A DNA stretch of 64,000 bases from Polyodon spathula (taxonomy: Eukaryota; Chordata; Actinopteri; Acipenseriformes; Polyodontidae): the NCBI RefSeq assembly GCF_017654505.1, contig NC_054537.1:77866618-77930617 (forward strand). The letters run 5' to 3'. Each line of letters begins with the position of its first letter. The first letter of the stretch is position 1. The notes beneath the pieces were generated by a model, which was given only the letters and a program-made list of their open reading frames with translations, was not told the DNA's origin and searched no databases. Of the stretch, positions 25,101 to 38,637 are shown piece by piece. Both the position numbers and the translations under genes were made by a program.

Positions 25101-28100
25101 CTGACTGGGTGTTGCACACTGCTAAGACTGAATAGATACACCAGAAATATATACTGGTGATAGCTGTGTATGCAAATTTTAATTAATACTGCCCTGTACA
25201 CATTTTTGGGTTAACTTAGCCCAACTCTCACATTATGCATGGCATCGTGCTGATTAGATGGCGGAAAATAGCTTAAAAAAAAAAAAAACACTGAAAAACT
25301 AAATTAATAAATTAAAAACAGATGCCCTAGTTGTAAGGTACTACTGTAAGTCTAATTAACGTTTATGCCAATGTCTGGGTGGGCATATTTTGTTTATTAT
25401 TTTACATAAAAACATTATAGTATAGCAATAGGTATGTTATTACTATGCATCTTCATTCCCCCCCCCAATATGTTCACTCTAATATGTAGGTTGCCCATGT
25501 GATGCAGTATCTCAAAGTTAAAACTTGATTTATAAATAAATAAATGAATAAATGAAACATTGGTCATTTAATATACTGCTTGCATTACTTATGCTCACAT
25601 GCATGTGAGCTATTTTCAAGATAAGGTTCACCAAGGAACAAACCGTAAGTGCTTTTTTTTGTTGGGCAGCGTGGGTTGCTGTATCTAGTAAATAAATACA
25701 AATCCAGGAAAAAAAAAAAGTGCAGTGCCAGCTGGTAGGCCTAATGAGTAAAATGCTATTCTGAGTACAGTCTTCTCAGCATGTACCAGTGTTCTGATTC
25801 TCTTCATCTGAAGTCTGTGTGTTTCAAACAGTGTTCTGTCGATTTGTATTGATCCTTAATGTCAGGTGCTTGTGAATTTTCAATCTATTTTTTGCTCATC
25901 AGGTTATGCCTATGATCGGTGGCGTCAATGTGTAGCTCTTGGAGGGCAGGATAGGTGCTTTCCAGAAGCTAGGTAAACTGAGCTGTCTGTGTTGGTATAT
26001 TTAGTCTCCCTTGCTTTCACTGTTCAAAGGGCTTACAAATCAATGCAAATGCACTTACACTAAAGTAGAGCCCAAAATACCTAGTTAAGCTGAAATATTT
26101 TAAACAAAACCAAATTAAAATGTGTTTCATCTTCCCCACTTGTGGGAGTTTCACTGAACTGTACAATGTACTTTAGGCAAATAGGTGTGCATGTTGTTGT
26201 TTTAAATTGGAAAATGAATTCTTTCTGAACAGTTTTATTAACCTTCATTGCTTGAGCCTACATCTCTTGTTGTACAGTGTCTGCACAGACATCAATAGGG
26301 TGAATTATTTCTTATTCTTTAATTTGAGCAACAGGGAGTCATTTACCTAACACAGCATAGCAAGAACTGTAGTTAGTTTTGTCCCCATTAGCATTTAAAT
26401 ATTGGTCCAAAAATGCTGAACTTTTAACATATCAATAATCAGATTTGTTATATATAATCTTATTGTGATTTGATTGTCTCCAACAATAAAGTCAAGAAAA
26501 ATATATAGGAAAACGAATTAAATGAATTTACCACCTTATCTCAAAGTCACTGGCAACATCATACAATAACTGAAATATACTAATATACTAACATTCTGTT
26601 TGGCATTCAACTAAATTACTGTACATTCTGTATGTTTGTGGAATAGATCTGCTTCAATATTTATTTATTTATTTTTTTACTATGTAAGAGAAAGACCTAG
26701 GTTTGCCATTAATCTTAGACTACCATTATGTAGTCCAATGTTCGTGCTAATTGGGCTCTTTTAAACCACCATGTGGGATTTGTAATATTAAATATTAGCA
26801 AGTTTAGAATCCGCAATGGAATCGCCCATTTACCCCTGTAGTTCACAAACTGCTTAGAAATCTGACCCACTGATACATTTTAAAGAAAGCTCTTGACCTA
26901 TATGGTGGAAGGAAAAGTCTGAGGGTTATATACACTGTAGTTCTGGATTACCTGATGGATTCTGTACACTACATTGACCATTTTTTCAGTGTTTGCTTTG
27001 GCAGTACTTTTATCCATGTCTGTTGCCTATTGTTTAATTGCGCTTTTCATGTGCTTCAAATACACATTTCGATTTTGTAATGTAAAAGCTAGTGGGATTG
27101 CAGTAAAAATAACAGAAGCAGATTATTTTCCAAGCGCTCAGATGGAACTGAAATCCATGAGGTGAAGGGCTTCTTGAAGTCCGCATATTCATCCCCCTGC
27201 ACCATTATTTACAACTGAAAGCAGACTACAAAGGCAAGCAGGGGTTTTAGTGCACAATGGGGTTGGGTTATATACAGTAAGCAGGCTATCTGCAGAGTCT
27301 CAAGTTGCCATTAAACATCCCCTAGGCTCTGCATATTTAATTGTTTTTAAAGGAATTAGTTTCATATTTCTGTATTTGTTGACATTTTCAGCAGTGTTTG
27401 AAAAAGGTGATATAAAGTCAAATCATGAATAATAAAAAAAAAAAAAAAGCTGACAAGCTAACCCTATTCATGTGGAACAGAACACCTCTTTTTTATGGAA
27501 TAGTTTTTAAATAGCCTTAATGTCTATTCGGAAACCTTAATAAAATGTTGTAGCTTAAGCATATTGTCTCAACTGTATCAGTGTAATTCACAGGTCCATT
27601 TTGAATTAGTTTTATGTACCATATTAGACAGTTGCCTATTTCTTGCAATATACCTTATGTTTTGAGTGAGTGGATAGGAATAAGTCATATTGCCACTAGA
27701 GGGCAGAGGTGGTTCACGTTAGAGAAATATATATATAAATTATTGTTTTATATATTTATTTATTTATTTTTTGTGTTATACTCAGAGAAATTGAATATAG
27801 ACCAACACCATACCCATCCACATACTGCACAGGCACATGAACATTCTCAGGCTATTTTTAGACACCCAAACGCACACATATGCATGTTTCCAGACCAAGA
27901 AATGTTCTGGCATTTGTTGAGCTATCAAGGCAGTTTAGTTCTCATGCACCATGTTGTGACAGCAAGACTGTGTTCTGGGGTGTCTTTATACAAATGGTGG
28001 TGCTTTGAATATGACCACTATAGCCCACAATTCTTCATTGTCTAACCCCCAAGATGGGTGACAGACGTAAGGTCTTTTTAATCTGCCTTTCAAAACACAT

Positions 28101-31100
28101 TGGCAATAAAACTCATGAGACACAGATGTGGTGCATGTGGGTACTGTGCCATCTTGATTTGACTTGTGTTGTCAGTTGGACAACAGTTTATTCATGTACA
28201 AGTCGATTTTTACTTGCAGTATTAGTTTGATTCCAACTAGGCCTGCAGTGGTAATAAAAAAAAAAAAAAAACTCTCTTTCCCTGTCTCTTCTAAAAGTAA
28301 AGTTTAGCAAGTGCTATTCCTTGACAGAATGGGCTCCAGTTTAATACTGTGCTGCCGGGTTGAATTGTCATCTGTGAAAATAATTTAATGCAGTTTTTTT
28401 TTCCCCTCTTCTTGCCAAGAGACGTGTCATTAACCAGTTAAGTGTGGGTTGCAAGTGGTAGGGCTGATGTAATTGCTCAATACTCTGCACTGGAAGTTTA
28501 TAAAAAAATGTATATATAAAAAAATATATAAAAAAACATTTGGGTACAGTTTCACTATGAGCTTAACCAACGGCTGTTTGTCACGCAGGGAAGGGGGAAG
28601 GGGGTTGATAAGAGGATTACACAGATAGTATAGAAACTGTGTAGGATGATACATGTGTAGCATTGCAGGGAACATTACAAAGTCTTCCTTAGCACTTTCC
28701 TCTACACTATCATTTTTTGTTTAACCCCTCCCTTATTGATTTACTCCCTCTTGTTCTCTCCCTTTTTTAAAATTTCAAATTTGAAGACTACTTGTAATCC
28801 ATTATATAATACACAGCCTTTCACTGTACCTAATTTATCTGCGTTCATCCAGTAGCAGTAGTATCCTCTGGCAGTGTGCAAGTGTTTTATCATTTTACTT
28901 TCTCAGACTGTGGGAGAAGATGCAGAATGCTAATAGATCAGGTGGTTATCTAAAACCTTCCTGAAGGGCTCACCAACTCTCCTGTACACAAATGTGCTGT
29001 ATAGCTGGCTTTCATCCATTGATTTTTATAGAGCTTGCTAATATGATTGGTGCAGTGCCACTAGAGTGTATTAGAAGAAAGGTAATTACACGAAGAGAGT
29101 CAAAATGGCTAAAGGCTGACTTGTGCTCGCTCTGCACTCTAGACTATACATTCTTAGAAACGTGACTGGGAACTATTAAAACAACCAGTTTGTAAAGAAC
29201 AAGGCTTTGCATGCTATGGCCTGGGCTAATTATGAGTTTGTAACTACTGTTTTATTTTTCTTGTTGCGCTAGACTTGAAGAGCTTTCACGTGATTGCAGG
29301 AAAACTGTGACCTATAGGTCTCTTTAAAAATGTACAAGCAGAATTCAGTGCTCCGTACACTAGATTATTAACTTGGGTTGTAAAAGCAGAAGGCTCTAAA
29401 AGACTTTAATCCCAGTAAACTGACAGTGCTAAAATGTGTGTAAAAGTGATTGATGGCTGTGTGGCACTGAGCATTTTTTAAAATAAATAAATAATAAAAT
29501 AAAGTGAAGCTTGCCGGTGTCCCTCAATGTATTTTGAAGGCTGGTGTTGACTCCTTTCTTAGGGATCATTACTGATGACGAAGACTACTGAAGTGACAGG
29601 CCTAATTAAAGATGTAAGGTTGTTCTAACCCCAAGTGTTCTGCTTCTCCAGATTGAATGACAGCATTGCTGGATGCTTCTAGGCTCCAACACCTTGCTTT
29701 GCCAGTTTCACCCTAAATTTAATTCTGTTTCTGAATGTTCTGTTTTGCCTTTCTTGGAAGAATTTTTCTGTTCTGGAAAACAAGCAGTCATTTAGTCACA
29801 TGTTTGTCAAGTTGGAATTGTAAACTTCAAATACTGTAGGAGACTGTGTGCCAAGATATTGAACTGCTTTTTTTTTTTTTTTTTTTCCCTTGAATTTTGA
29901 AAGCAACAAATGTCAGTTTATTTTATTAAAGTATAGGTGGCTTTCTGTATCTATTGATATGCAGTCTGCTCCTTGAGCAGGCTGGAATTACAACAGGTGA
30001 AAACAATGTGTTTATCTCGCCATGATTCACATTCCCACAAAATATATGTTTTTGGGAATTAAGTATTTTTCACACACATGGATCCAAGTACCTTTGTTCA
30101 AATACTATACTGTAGTGTTTCAGTTGGCAGTCAATGCTGCAGTAGTTTGATTGCCCCACAGAAACTAAAATTAACCAGCCATGGTGTTTATGACCACTGA
30201 AGATAAATGAATAAACTGTGGTCTGCCCATGCAAGGAAAAAAAGGGGTCTTAAGTATACAGTTCAGAACAACACAGAGAAACTTGAAGACACTGTAGAGA
30301 CTGGCCATACGTTTGAATGTGTAGTCAAGTTTGTTAGGCAAGAGGACCGAAGATCCTGCAAACAATGGCAGATGGTACAGCAAGGTGTATGATAATAGGC
30401 TGGGATAGTGCCTGTAATAAATATGATTTCTTGACCCACCGCAATAATGTTTGGACTGCAAATGGTTGACTGCAATTGAATGTGTTTAAAAAATGCATTA
30501 GAAGAGCATTAACAGACAATGAGGTATACAGGAGTTTAATGGAATTGCTGTGCCACCTGGATGTCTTCAACCAGAGCCCTGAACTACCCTATGTTTTTAT
30601 AAAATAGCTATTGCAAGTAGAGTGAAACATATATACTGTTCTAGATTTTGCTTTTGCCTTTTTTTAAATGGTTTAAAAAAAAAAAAAAAAGGAAGAAATT
30701 AAAAATGGAAAGATGCCAGAAGGGCTACATTTGGGGAAAAAAACACACACACAAAACACTCCCTACAAAAAAATGTTGTCTTTACCCACGGTCTACATTG
30801 TACAGTAGTTGGCCAAGAAAGTAATGAGTGACTGAAATAAGCTGGCGACAGGGTAACTGGAGACAAGAAAATACTTTACTAGATAGTTGTAATACTTGAA
30901 TTTTATTTTATATGAAATTCTATTAAATAATAATAATAAAAAAGGTTGGAGAGAATCAACTTTGATATTTTTTTTAAAATATAGGGAAGTAAATGTTCCC
31001 TCTGGGTTATGAACAGATTCAAGTTCAACATCCCCTCTAAAGAAACTTGTTTTAACTGTAATGAATCAGTATTCTTGTCAAGCAGTGGTATTCTAGAATA

Positions 31101-32346
31101 AAGGAAGCCTGCTCTTTACTTTAGTGAAGTAGGCTACAATTGTACATGGCTTGAAATTAACTTTTCTATCCACTAGCCATCAGGACTAATGTATAAAAAA
31201 ATCCACTGGCCTGCATACCTTTTGAAATAGTGCTTGTCGCTACTGTAAATAAAGACTGAAAATCTGCTACAGACACTTGCTAAAAAAACTATTTACGACT
31301 GGAGGCTTTATGCCATTGCTACATATTAACATTGATTTCAGTTTCATGTGTTGATTTTTAAAACATTAATACTACAGTGTTACAAAAAGGTATATAATAT
31401 ACTGAATAAATACTACATCATAGAGAAGATAGCAGCAGTAAAAATACAGTACGACTACTTTCCATAATTTTGTAATTTACGGCAGTGAACTAATAGTGCT
31501 TATTTATTATTTTAAATGTAGTGCTGGGTGCTCAATAGAGTATTTTTCATATTTTTTATAAATGAGACATTGTTTAGCACAAAAATTACAGTGAAACCAG
31601 TTGCTACAATTGCAGGGCAATGCTTTGTGCTGATAGCAGGGGTGTGCAATTCATATCGCCCCATGCCTGGGACAAGATTGTGTGAGGGACAAGAAGTTTT
31701 ACTGTTATACTTTTGCCTGTTTGGACAAATAGTTTTTATTTATTTTTTTTCTCTTATTGTTCTGTTAGAAAAACACTCTTGGTATATTTCTGGAGAGCCA
31801 CGCAAGTTCTCAAAACTGAATTGTGGAAGTCAAGGACCTACACAAACATTTTAAAAAGTGTTTGTCCCACATCTCTCACTTCTGATTGGCTAGCTGTGGA
31901 GGGGGAAAAAAGCTTATCTATTGTTTTCCATTACATGAGTAGGTGTTAAAACTTCGTGCTGATATTGGACTCAGCTATTGCCAAGATAAGCACCAACTAA
32001 GACATAGTTTCTTTTACTATAAACTAATGTGATCCATCTGCATTTCCTTCCATCTGATGATGTAGGTAACCTTATGCCTGGTGTTGAGGGCTGAAGTGTA
32101 GTGCTAGCTCCAGGAATCAACCTATTTTGCCTCCCTGGTGCATCAGCATACACAACAGTTGCAATGCTGGCTCCAGGGATCAACCACTGTGCGGCCTTCC
32201 TAGCGTATCAGCATGACAACCATCTGGATTGAGTGGAGTAGGGTACTTCTCTGGGGTCTTCAAGTGGGCACCTTTCATTGACTTGCCTACGACACCTTAA
32301 GAGGGCTCGAGTGATTCTGGCATCCCAGCGTCACCCCCCTCTGTCC
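22166..32346 (+). other. Intronic stretch without recognised genes or intact elements
   Basis: About 10 kb of AT-rich intron. It holds poly-A/T runs (for example 23915-23938 and 29868-29887) and TTTA-rich patches. The only short motif of note is the CTCF-like site at 27691-27709. The open frames are short, without homology I recognise, and rich in codons expected from AT-rich noise. Confidence 0.6.
27691..27709 (+). promoter_or_regulatory. Strong CTCF-consensus site
   Basis: TGCCACTAGAGGGCAGAGG matches the CTCF core CCASYAGRKGGCR at every position, in plus orientation, in unique-looking intron sequence. Binding is inferred from the motif only. Confidence 0.5.
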
Positions 32347-32351
32347 CCCAC

Positions 32352-33043
32352 TGTTGGAAAACATGGATTGAGAATTGATTAGCAGTTTGCTACGCATGTG
32401 GACTGGCAGAGCTATACTGGTGTTTTTTTCTGAAGAGACTAATATTGCAGATAGCAGACTGTTTGGTTCAAATTGCATGTACTGCTTACAATTGATAGAG
32501 ACCTTGTGTCTACAAGTTTCTTGCCCAGCATTGACTGCAAGCTAAAAAGATAACAATGCTGTGGACCAGAAGGGGCCAGGCTGTAAGACTTTGGAATGCA
32601 AAGCATAAAGGGGCTAAAAGGCTCCCAGGGACTGGCATTGGACCCAGAGGTTCTCAGAGAGATCGAAAGAGATAATGCCACTGGGATCAAAGGGGCAGAT
32701 TTATGGACCTTTTTTCTCCAGGAGTGTGAAGAATGCACTGAGTTCAGAGGTTGTCACACAAGACTACACACACACACATACAGACACACACACACTAAAT
32801 TAACAGAATAATGTGTTGTACCTTGACCATTGGTTAAGTGTAAGAGAAAGGGGAGGTGGACCATCTATACAGAAGGGTATTTAATGTCATGCAAACATTG
32901 TAATGTTGAGTATTGTTTGTCCTGTACCTGGGACCAGACTCCCTGCATATTTCAATAAACCTGGCAACTGATTGAAGAAAAGGACTCTCTGCATTTTCTT
33001 GAAACTACTTACTCACCATCTATTTTTGCTGTAAGTAACTTCA
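32352..33043 (+). mobile_element. Solo LTR, 692 bp, with perfect 5-bp target duplication
   Basis: It begins TGTTGGAAAACATGG and ends AAGTAACTTCA, so has the TG...CA termini of an LTR, and is flanked by CCCAC on both sides (32347-32351 and 33044-33048). A TATA-like GTATTTAAT (about 32876) precedes an AATAAA signal (32954-32959) by about 80 bp, the order expected of a U3-R-U5 structure. A short CA repeat lies inside (about 32765-32795). No internal coding region is present: it is a recombined solo LTR of an endogenous retrovirus or Gypsy-like element. A second, internally deleted copy lies at 55785-56071. Confidence 0.88.
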
Positions 33044-33189
33044 CCCACTTAGCTAAGCCCAGCTTACTTACCTTCCTTTACATCGATGTTGCTTTATTTT
33101 TATGATGCTTGAGGTTTCCAACCAGAACCTTTTGTCTCACCCAGAGCCAGTTGCTGCTCCTTTCTGCTGCTTCAGATAAGTTCTTCACT

Positions 33190-33597
33190 ATGCGTTGCAA
33201 CTCTTGACCACTGAATCCGATGTGAGAAACCGGTTTGTGGTGTGTGGCTCAAATCTCGACAGCCCACCTCCACTGGGTAAAGCTGGGTTCTTCATCCTCA
33301 CTGTTCCACTTCAGCAGCTAGATGAGCTTATCAAAATTTCTTCCTTTCATATGCCTCATCCACAGCATCCTCCCATGGCACTGTTAACAAGGCGTGTTGA
33401 TCCAGACCACAAGACAATATCGGGTCGAATTTTAGTGGTGACAATCTCAAGTGTATCAAGCAGCAGTGTAGCAAAAGGCACAGGACAGCGACGTCACTCC
33501 TTAGCAACAAGCCTCCTATGTTGGGAATGGGTTCTTTCAATTTGTGCATTTAGGAAAGGAGGGGAAGACTCGTGACATTAGTCGGAGACAAGCTGAT
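33190..33597 (-). pseudogene. Decayed mobile-element ORF fragment
   Basis: Read on the minus strand, broken frames give RPDIVLWSGSTRLVN, then after a shift TVPWEDAVDEAYERKK, then HTTNRFLTSDSVVKSCN. This order (RPDIV..W, E/VLTVPWE.A..EA.ERK) recurs in fish and invertebrate retroelement-type proteins and may be a PD-(D/E)XK-like nuclease, but I cannot name the family with confidence. At least one frameshift and stops disrupt it. The first part is duplicated in inverted orientation at 35050-35200. Confidence 0.45.
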
Positions 33598-35049
33598 GGG
33601 AAGCAGTTGCCCTCCATAGTACGAAAAGCTACTGACTTGAAATAAATTATCAAGTTTTGCCCCATTGTTTTTTTTTTTTTTTGCAGGGTGCAAAGCCATG
33701 TTCTTGAAAGGATAGTATTCGTTTTGTTTAGTTTTTTCATTTATTTTTTTCCCCGCTGATGTGACTTACACCAAATGTTATTGTTTGGTTCCAAACAATA
33801 CCTAATTTGGTATGCCTCTAGTTGCTGTAGCAAAAAGGCCACTGCGACCGTAATTGCCGTAAATAGACATACATTTTGATGGGCATTGCGGCAATCTATC
33901 GGTCCAATGGGTGGTAAGTAGGCTTAGGTGACCACTGCAAGTTGAGATAGATTGCATGTTTTCTGAACTGGTTTGTCAATCTCCTACTCTTAATTGTAGC
34001 CTGACCCTTTATTTTCTTTAGAGAAAGACTGTACACTTCACGGTGTGTAAATCCAGCTTGATTTCTCATGGCCTGGTAGTTCACAGGATCAGATTTGTAA
34101 GTCAAGTTGAGAATGAAAAGCTGCAAAAGCCCAATAGTTGTATTAAGGTATTATAATCCTGTTTTGAAATGCTAGTGTAGTACTGGTGGTAATTGTTTGT
34201 TTATATATTTAAAAACAAAAAAAAATTAAATGAAAAACAAGTGAACCAAAATGCCAAGCCATTACCAGCTTTTATTCTGCTTTCATAAATGTTGTAACCA
34301 ATTTTGAGAAAGCAAGGAAACAGATTTTCAAACCTTGTTGTAAAATAAATGTTGCATTTATTACCATAGCTGCTACACAGAATAGTTGTAATTTATGTTC
34401 CTTGTAAAACCTTCACAGCAAGCAGTTGGTGGTTAGATTTTTTTTTCTCCAAAAATTGTTATTTCATAGAAATAGGGTTTTTTTAATGTTTACTGGTAAA
34501 TATAACAGCATTGCATAATGCTGGGACTTTAAGGATCTTCTTGCACCTTGGCACATTTGAAATAGTCCTGTTGTGCAGTGTACTGATAATTGTTCAGAGG
34601 TTCTGGTATTCTTAGTGCAACATGAATTGAGAGGAAATCTGGGAATTAAAGTCCTAAGGTTTTCTTTGGGGCTGAACCTGAAACCAGAGTGGTGTTGTGA
34701 GTTTGACAAGCACATCTAATCAATTCTGGGACTTGGGCAGTTGCTGATAATGAGGCTGGATGAGAAAGTTATAATAAAGTAACTATAATATAAATCTTTA
34801 ATCTATCTCAAGACACAAGCCCCCAGTTATGTGTAAACAATGCCTTACTATAAATGATCTATGGCAGGCACATGCAACCCATGGGCTGCGTGGGGGGCGT
34901 TTTATCGTCTGACTGTGGCCCAGTGTATTAATTCCATTTCACTTATGAATATATTGTAAATATTTTTTTACACTTTGTTGACTTGCTTTTTTAATTATTT
35001 GCATAAAAAGCAGCTCACCATTTTAATTCGTACTGTGGAGGGTAATTGC

Positions 35050-35200
35050 TTCTCATCAGCTTGTTGCCAGCTAATTTCACAAGTCTTCCCCTCCTTTCTC
35101 AAATGCACAAACCCACTGCGTTGAAAAAACCCATTCCCAACATAGGAGGGTAGGGAGTGATGTCGCTGCCCTGTGCATTTTGCTACCTTTGCTCCGTACT
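35050..35200 (+). repeat. Inverted copy of the 33450-33597 segment
   Basis: About 145 bp (AAGTCTTCCCCTCCTTTC, CCCATTCCCAACATAGGAGG, TGATGTCGCTG) match the reverse complement of 33450-33597 with scattered differences. It is part of the same decayed element family, 1.45 kb away. Confidence 0.85.
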
Positions 35201-35661
35201 ACAATTGAACAACTCATCTGCTAAAATAAAAACCACTTCAGCAGGTAGATGTTTCATTTGCTTTGTATTATTGTGCAGTGCATGTGTATATAGTAACAGT
35301 ACAATATTAATGCTTTGTTTTTAATTGTTTTGTGTATTTTTGTTTGTATCATGCAGTACGAAATAAAATTAACAGTAATTTTAAGGGAAATTGCCTATGT
35401 ATGTTACAGGTAAGGGTTAAAAGCAGATTATTCTTAGTAATGTGTGGCCTGCTATGCACACTAGGTTAAACTAGTTTTCTGGATATGCAGCCCATGATAA
35501 GTTTGGTTGGGTACCTTTTGATCTTGGTTACCACAATATCCTTCTATATCACCATCAAAACTACATCTCCAAGTGCAATCAAAAGTTACACTTAAACATA
35601 TGAGTATATATTTTATGGTAATCCTTGAAATCTGTCCATAAATGTGATTGCTTCATTTGGC

Positions 35662-35690
35662 ATATAAGAACATAAGAACATAAGAAAGTT
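35662..35690 (-). repeat. LINE 3' terminal octamer repeats
   Basis: ATAAGAAC/ACATAAGA units on the plus strand (three tandem) form the 3' end of the LINE in its sense direction. Short tandem 3' repeats rather than poly-A are typical of CR1/L2-type elements. Confidence 0.85.
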
Positions 35691-35735
35691 TACAAACGAG
35701 AGGAGGCCATTCGGCCCATCTTGCTCGTTTGGTTG

Positions 35736-38637
35736 TTAGTAGCTTATTGATCCCAAAATCTCATCAAGCAGCTTCTTGAAGGATCCCAGGGTGTCAGCTT
35801 CAACAACATTACTGGGGAGTTGATTCCAGACCCTCACAATTCTCTGTGTAAAAAAGTGTCTCCTATTTTCTGTTCTGAATGCCCCTTTTTCTAAACTCCA
35901 TTTGTGACCCCTGGTCCTTGTTTCTTTTTTCAGGCTGAAAAAGTCCCTTGCGTCCACACTGTCAATACCTTTTAGAATTTTGAATGCTTGAATTAGGTCG
36001 CCACGTAGTCTTCTTTGTTCAAGACTGAACAGATTCAATTCTTTTAGCCTGTCTGCATATGACATGCCTTTTAAGCCCGGAATAATTCTGGTCGCTCTTC
36101 TTTGCACTCTTTCTAGAGCAGCAATATCTTTTTTTATAGCGAGGTGACCAGAACTGCACACAATATTCAAGATGAGGTCTTACAAGTGCATTGTACAGTT
36201 TTAACATTACTTCCCTTGATTTAAATTCAACACTTTTCACAATGTATCCGAGCATCTTGTTAGCCTTTTTTATAGCTTCCCCACATTGCCTAGATGAAGA
36301 CATTTCTGAGTCAACAAAAACTCCTAGGTCTTTTTCATAGATTCCTTCTCCAATTTCAATATCTCCCATATGATATTTATAATGTACATTTTTATTTCCT
36401 GCGTGCAGTACCTTACACTTTTCTCTATTAAATGTCATTTGCCATGTGTCTGCCCAGTTCTGAATCTTGTCTAGATCATTTTGAATGACCTTTGCTGCTG
36501 CAACAGTGTTTGCCACTCCTCCTACTTTTGTGTCGTCTGCAAATTTAACAAGTTTGCTTACTATACCAGAATCTAAATCATTAATGTAGATTAGGAATAG
36601 CAGAGGACCTAATACTGATCCCTGTGGTACACCGCTGGTTACCACACTCCATTCTGAGGTTTTTCCTCTAATCAGTACTTTCTGTTTTCTACATGTTAAC
36701 CACTCCCTAATCCATGTACATGCGTTTCCTTGAATCCCAACTGCGTTCAGTTTGAGAATTAATCTTTTGTGCGGGACTTTGTCAAAAGCTTTCTGGAAAT
36801 CTAAATAAACCATGTCATATGCTTTGCAATTATCCATTATCGATGTTGCATCCTCAAAAAAATCAAGCAAGTTAGTTAGGCACGATCTCCCTTTCCTAAA
36901 ACCATGTTGACTGTCTCCCAGTACCCTGTTACCATATAGGTAATTTTCCATTTTGGCTCTTATTATAGTTTCCATAAGTTTGCATATAATAGAAGTCAGG
37001 CTTACTGGTCTGTAGTTACCTGGTTCAGTTTTGTTTCCCTTTTTGTGGATCGGTATTACGTTTGCAATTTTCCAGTCTGTCGGTACCACCCCTGTGTCAA
37101 GAGACTGCTGCATGATCTTGGTTAGCGGTTTGTAAATTACTTCTTTCATTTCTTTGAGTACTACTGGGAGGATCTCATCCGGCCCAGGGGATTTGTTTAT
37201 TTTAAGAGCTCCTAGTCCCTTTAACACTTCTGCCTCAGTTATGCTAAAGTTATTTAAAACTGGATAGGAACTGGATGACATGTGGGGCATGTTGTCAGTA
37301 TCTTCCTTTGTAAAAACTTGTGAAAAGTAATCATTTAACATATTTGCTATTTTTTTTTCTTCCTCTACGATTTTGCCATTTGTATCTCTTAAACATTTAA
37401 TCTCCTCTTTGAATGTTCTCTTGCTGTTGTAATATTGGAAAAACATTTTGGAATTGGTTTTAGCTCCCTTAGCAATGTTCATTTCTATTTCTCTCTTGGC
37501 CTTTCTAACTTCCTTTTTGACTTGCATTTGCAGTTCTGTGTACTCTTTCTGTGTACTTTCTTTTTGGTCCTTTTTTAATGCTCTGTAAAGTGCCTTTTTT
37601 CGCTGAATATTTTTTTTAATTGATCTATTAAACCATTTTGGCAATTTAGTTTTACATTTAGATTTGTCTACTTTAGGGATATAATTGTTTTGCGCCTCTA
37701 GTACTACGTTTTTGAAGAACAACCATCCTTCTTCTGTGGGTGTTTTCTCTATTTTACTCCAATCTACTTCTGTTAGTCTCTGTTTCATGCCTTCATAGTT
37801 TGCTTTTCTAAAATTGTAAACCTTAGCTTTAGTCTTTACTTTTGAGGATTTAAAAAACACTTCAAATGAGACCATGTTGTGGTCTGAGTTTGCCAGTGGT
37901 TCTCTGACCTCTGTTTTAGTTATTCTATCTTCGTTATTTGAAAAGACTAAATCAAGGCATGCCTCCCCTCTAGTGGGTGCCTTCACAAATTGTGTTAGGA
38001 AGCAGTCATTTGTCATTTCCACCATTTCTATTTCGTCCTTCGCGCTACCCACCGGGTTTTCCCATTTTATTTGGGGGAAGTTGAAATCCCCCATTAGTAT
38101 GGCTTCTCCTTTGCTACACACATTTCTAATGTCATTGTATAACAGATTATTGTGCTCACCGTCTGAATCTGGCGGTCTATAGCATGCTCCTATTATTATG
38201 CCTTTTGAATTTTTGTCTGTTATTCTGACCCATATTGATTCGGTTTTATTTTCTTTGTCCAGGTTTAACACCTGGGCTTCAAGACTGTTTCTTATGTATA
38301 GCGCTACCCCTCCTCCTCTTCTGTCCTGCCTGTCTTTCCTATACAGTGTATACCCACAAATATTATATTCGTCCCCATCACTCTCAGATAACCACGTTTC
38401 TGTAACACCTATCACATCATAGTTACCTGTTAGTGCAGTAGCTTCAAGTTCTAGAATTTTGTTTCTGATACTTCTAGCATTTAGATAAACACATTTAATG
38501 GTTGTCTTACCTGAGTTGTTGTTCTTGTTTTGATGCGGTCTCCCTTCTGTTTTTTTGTTGATTTCTCCCCCCTTCCTTTCTAGTTTAAATGCTTCTGAAC
38601 CTGCTCGAGGATCTTTTCTCCAAGTAGACTGGTTCCC
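35736..38637 (-). pseudogene. LINE ORF2: endonuclease/reverse transcriptase, one frameshift
   Basis: The frame is open from just after a stop near 38638. The EEP endonuclease includes YLNARSIRNK, TETWLSES, GACYRPPDSD, GDFNFPQIKW and SDHNMVSF. The reverse transcriptase includes NYRPVSLTSIICKLME, HGFRKGRSCLTNLL, YLDFQKAFDKVPH (motif A), GVPQGSVLGPLLFLIYINDL (motif B) and FADDTK (motif C, catalytic Asp pair intact). The C-terminal domain (KKDIAALERVQRRATRIIPG to LLDEILGSISY) is in a shifted frame. The shift is one surplus A in a run of seven (36129-36135); six would restore one continuous frame of about 940 codons. There is no ATG before residue ~130 (ILMGDFNF), so normal initiation cannot yield the endonuclease. 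Sequencing error in the homopolymer is possible. Confidence 0.93.

Noticed and set aside
32439..32811. Open frames on both strands within the LTR at 32352-33043
   Set aside because: LTRs are non-coding; the frames are short and absent from the sibling copy.
34464..34715. 83-codon minus-strand frame
   Set aside because: No recognisable protein; likely a chance frame in an old repeat.
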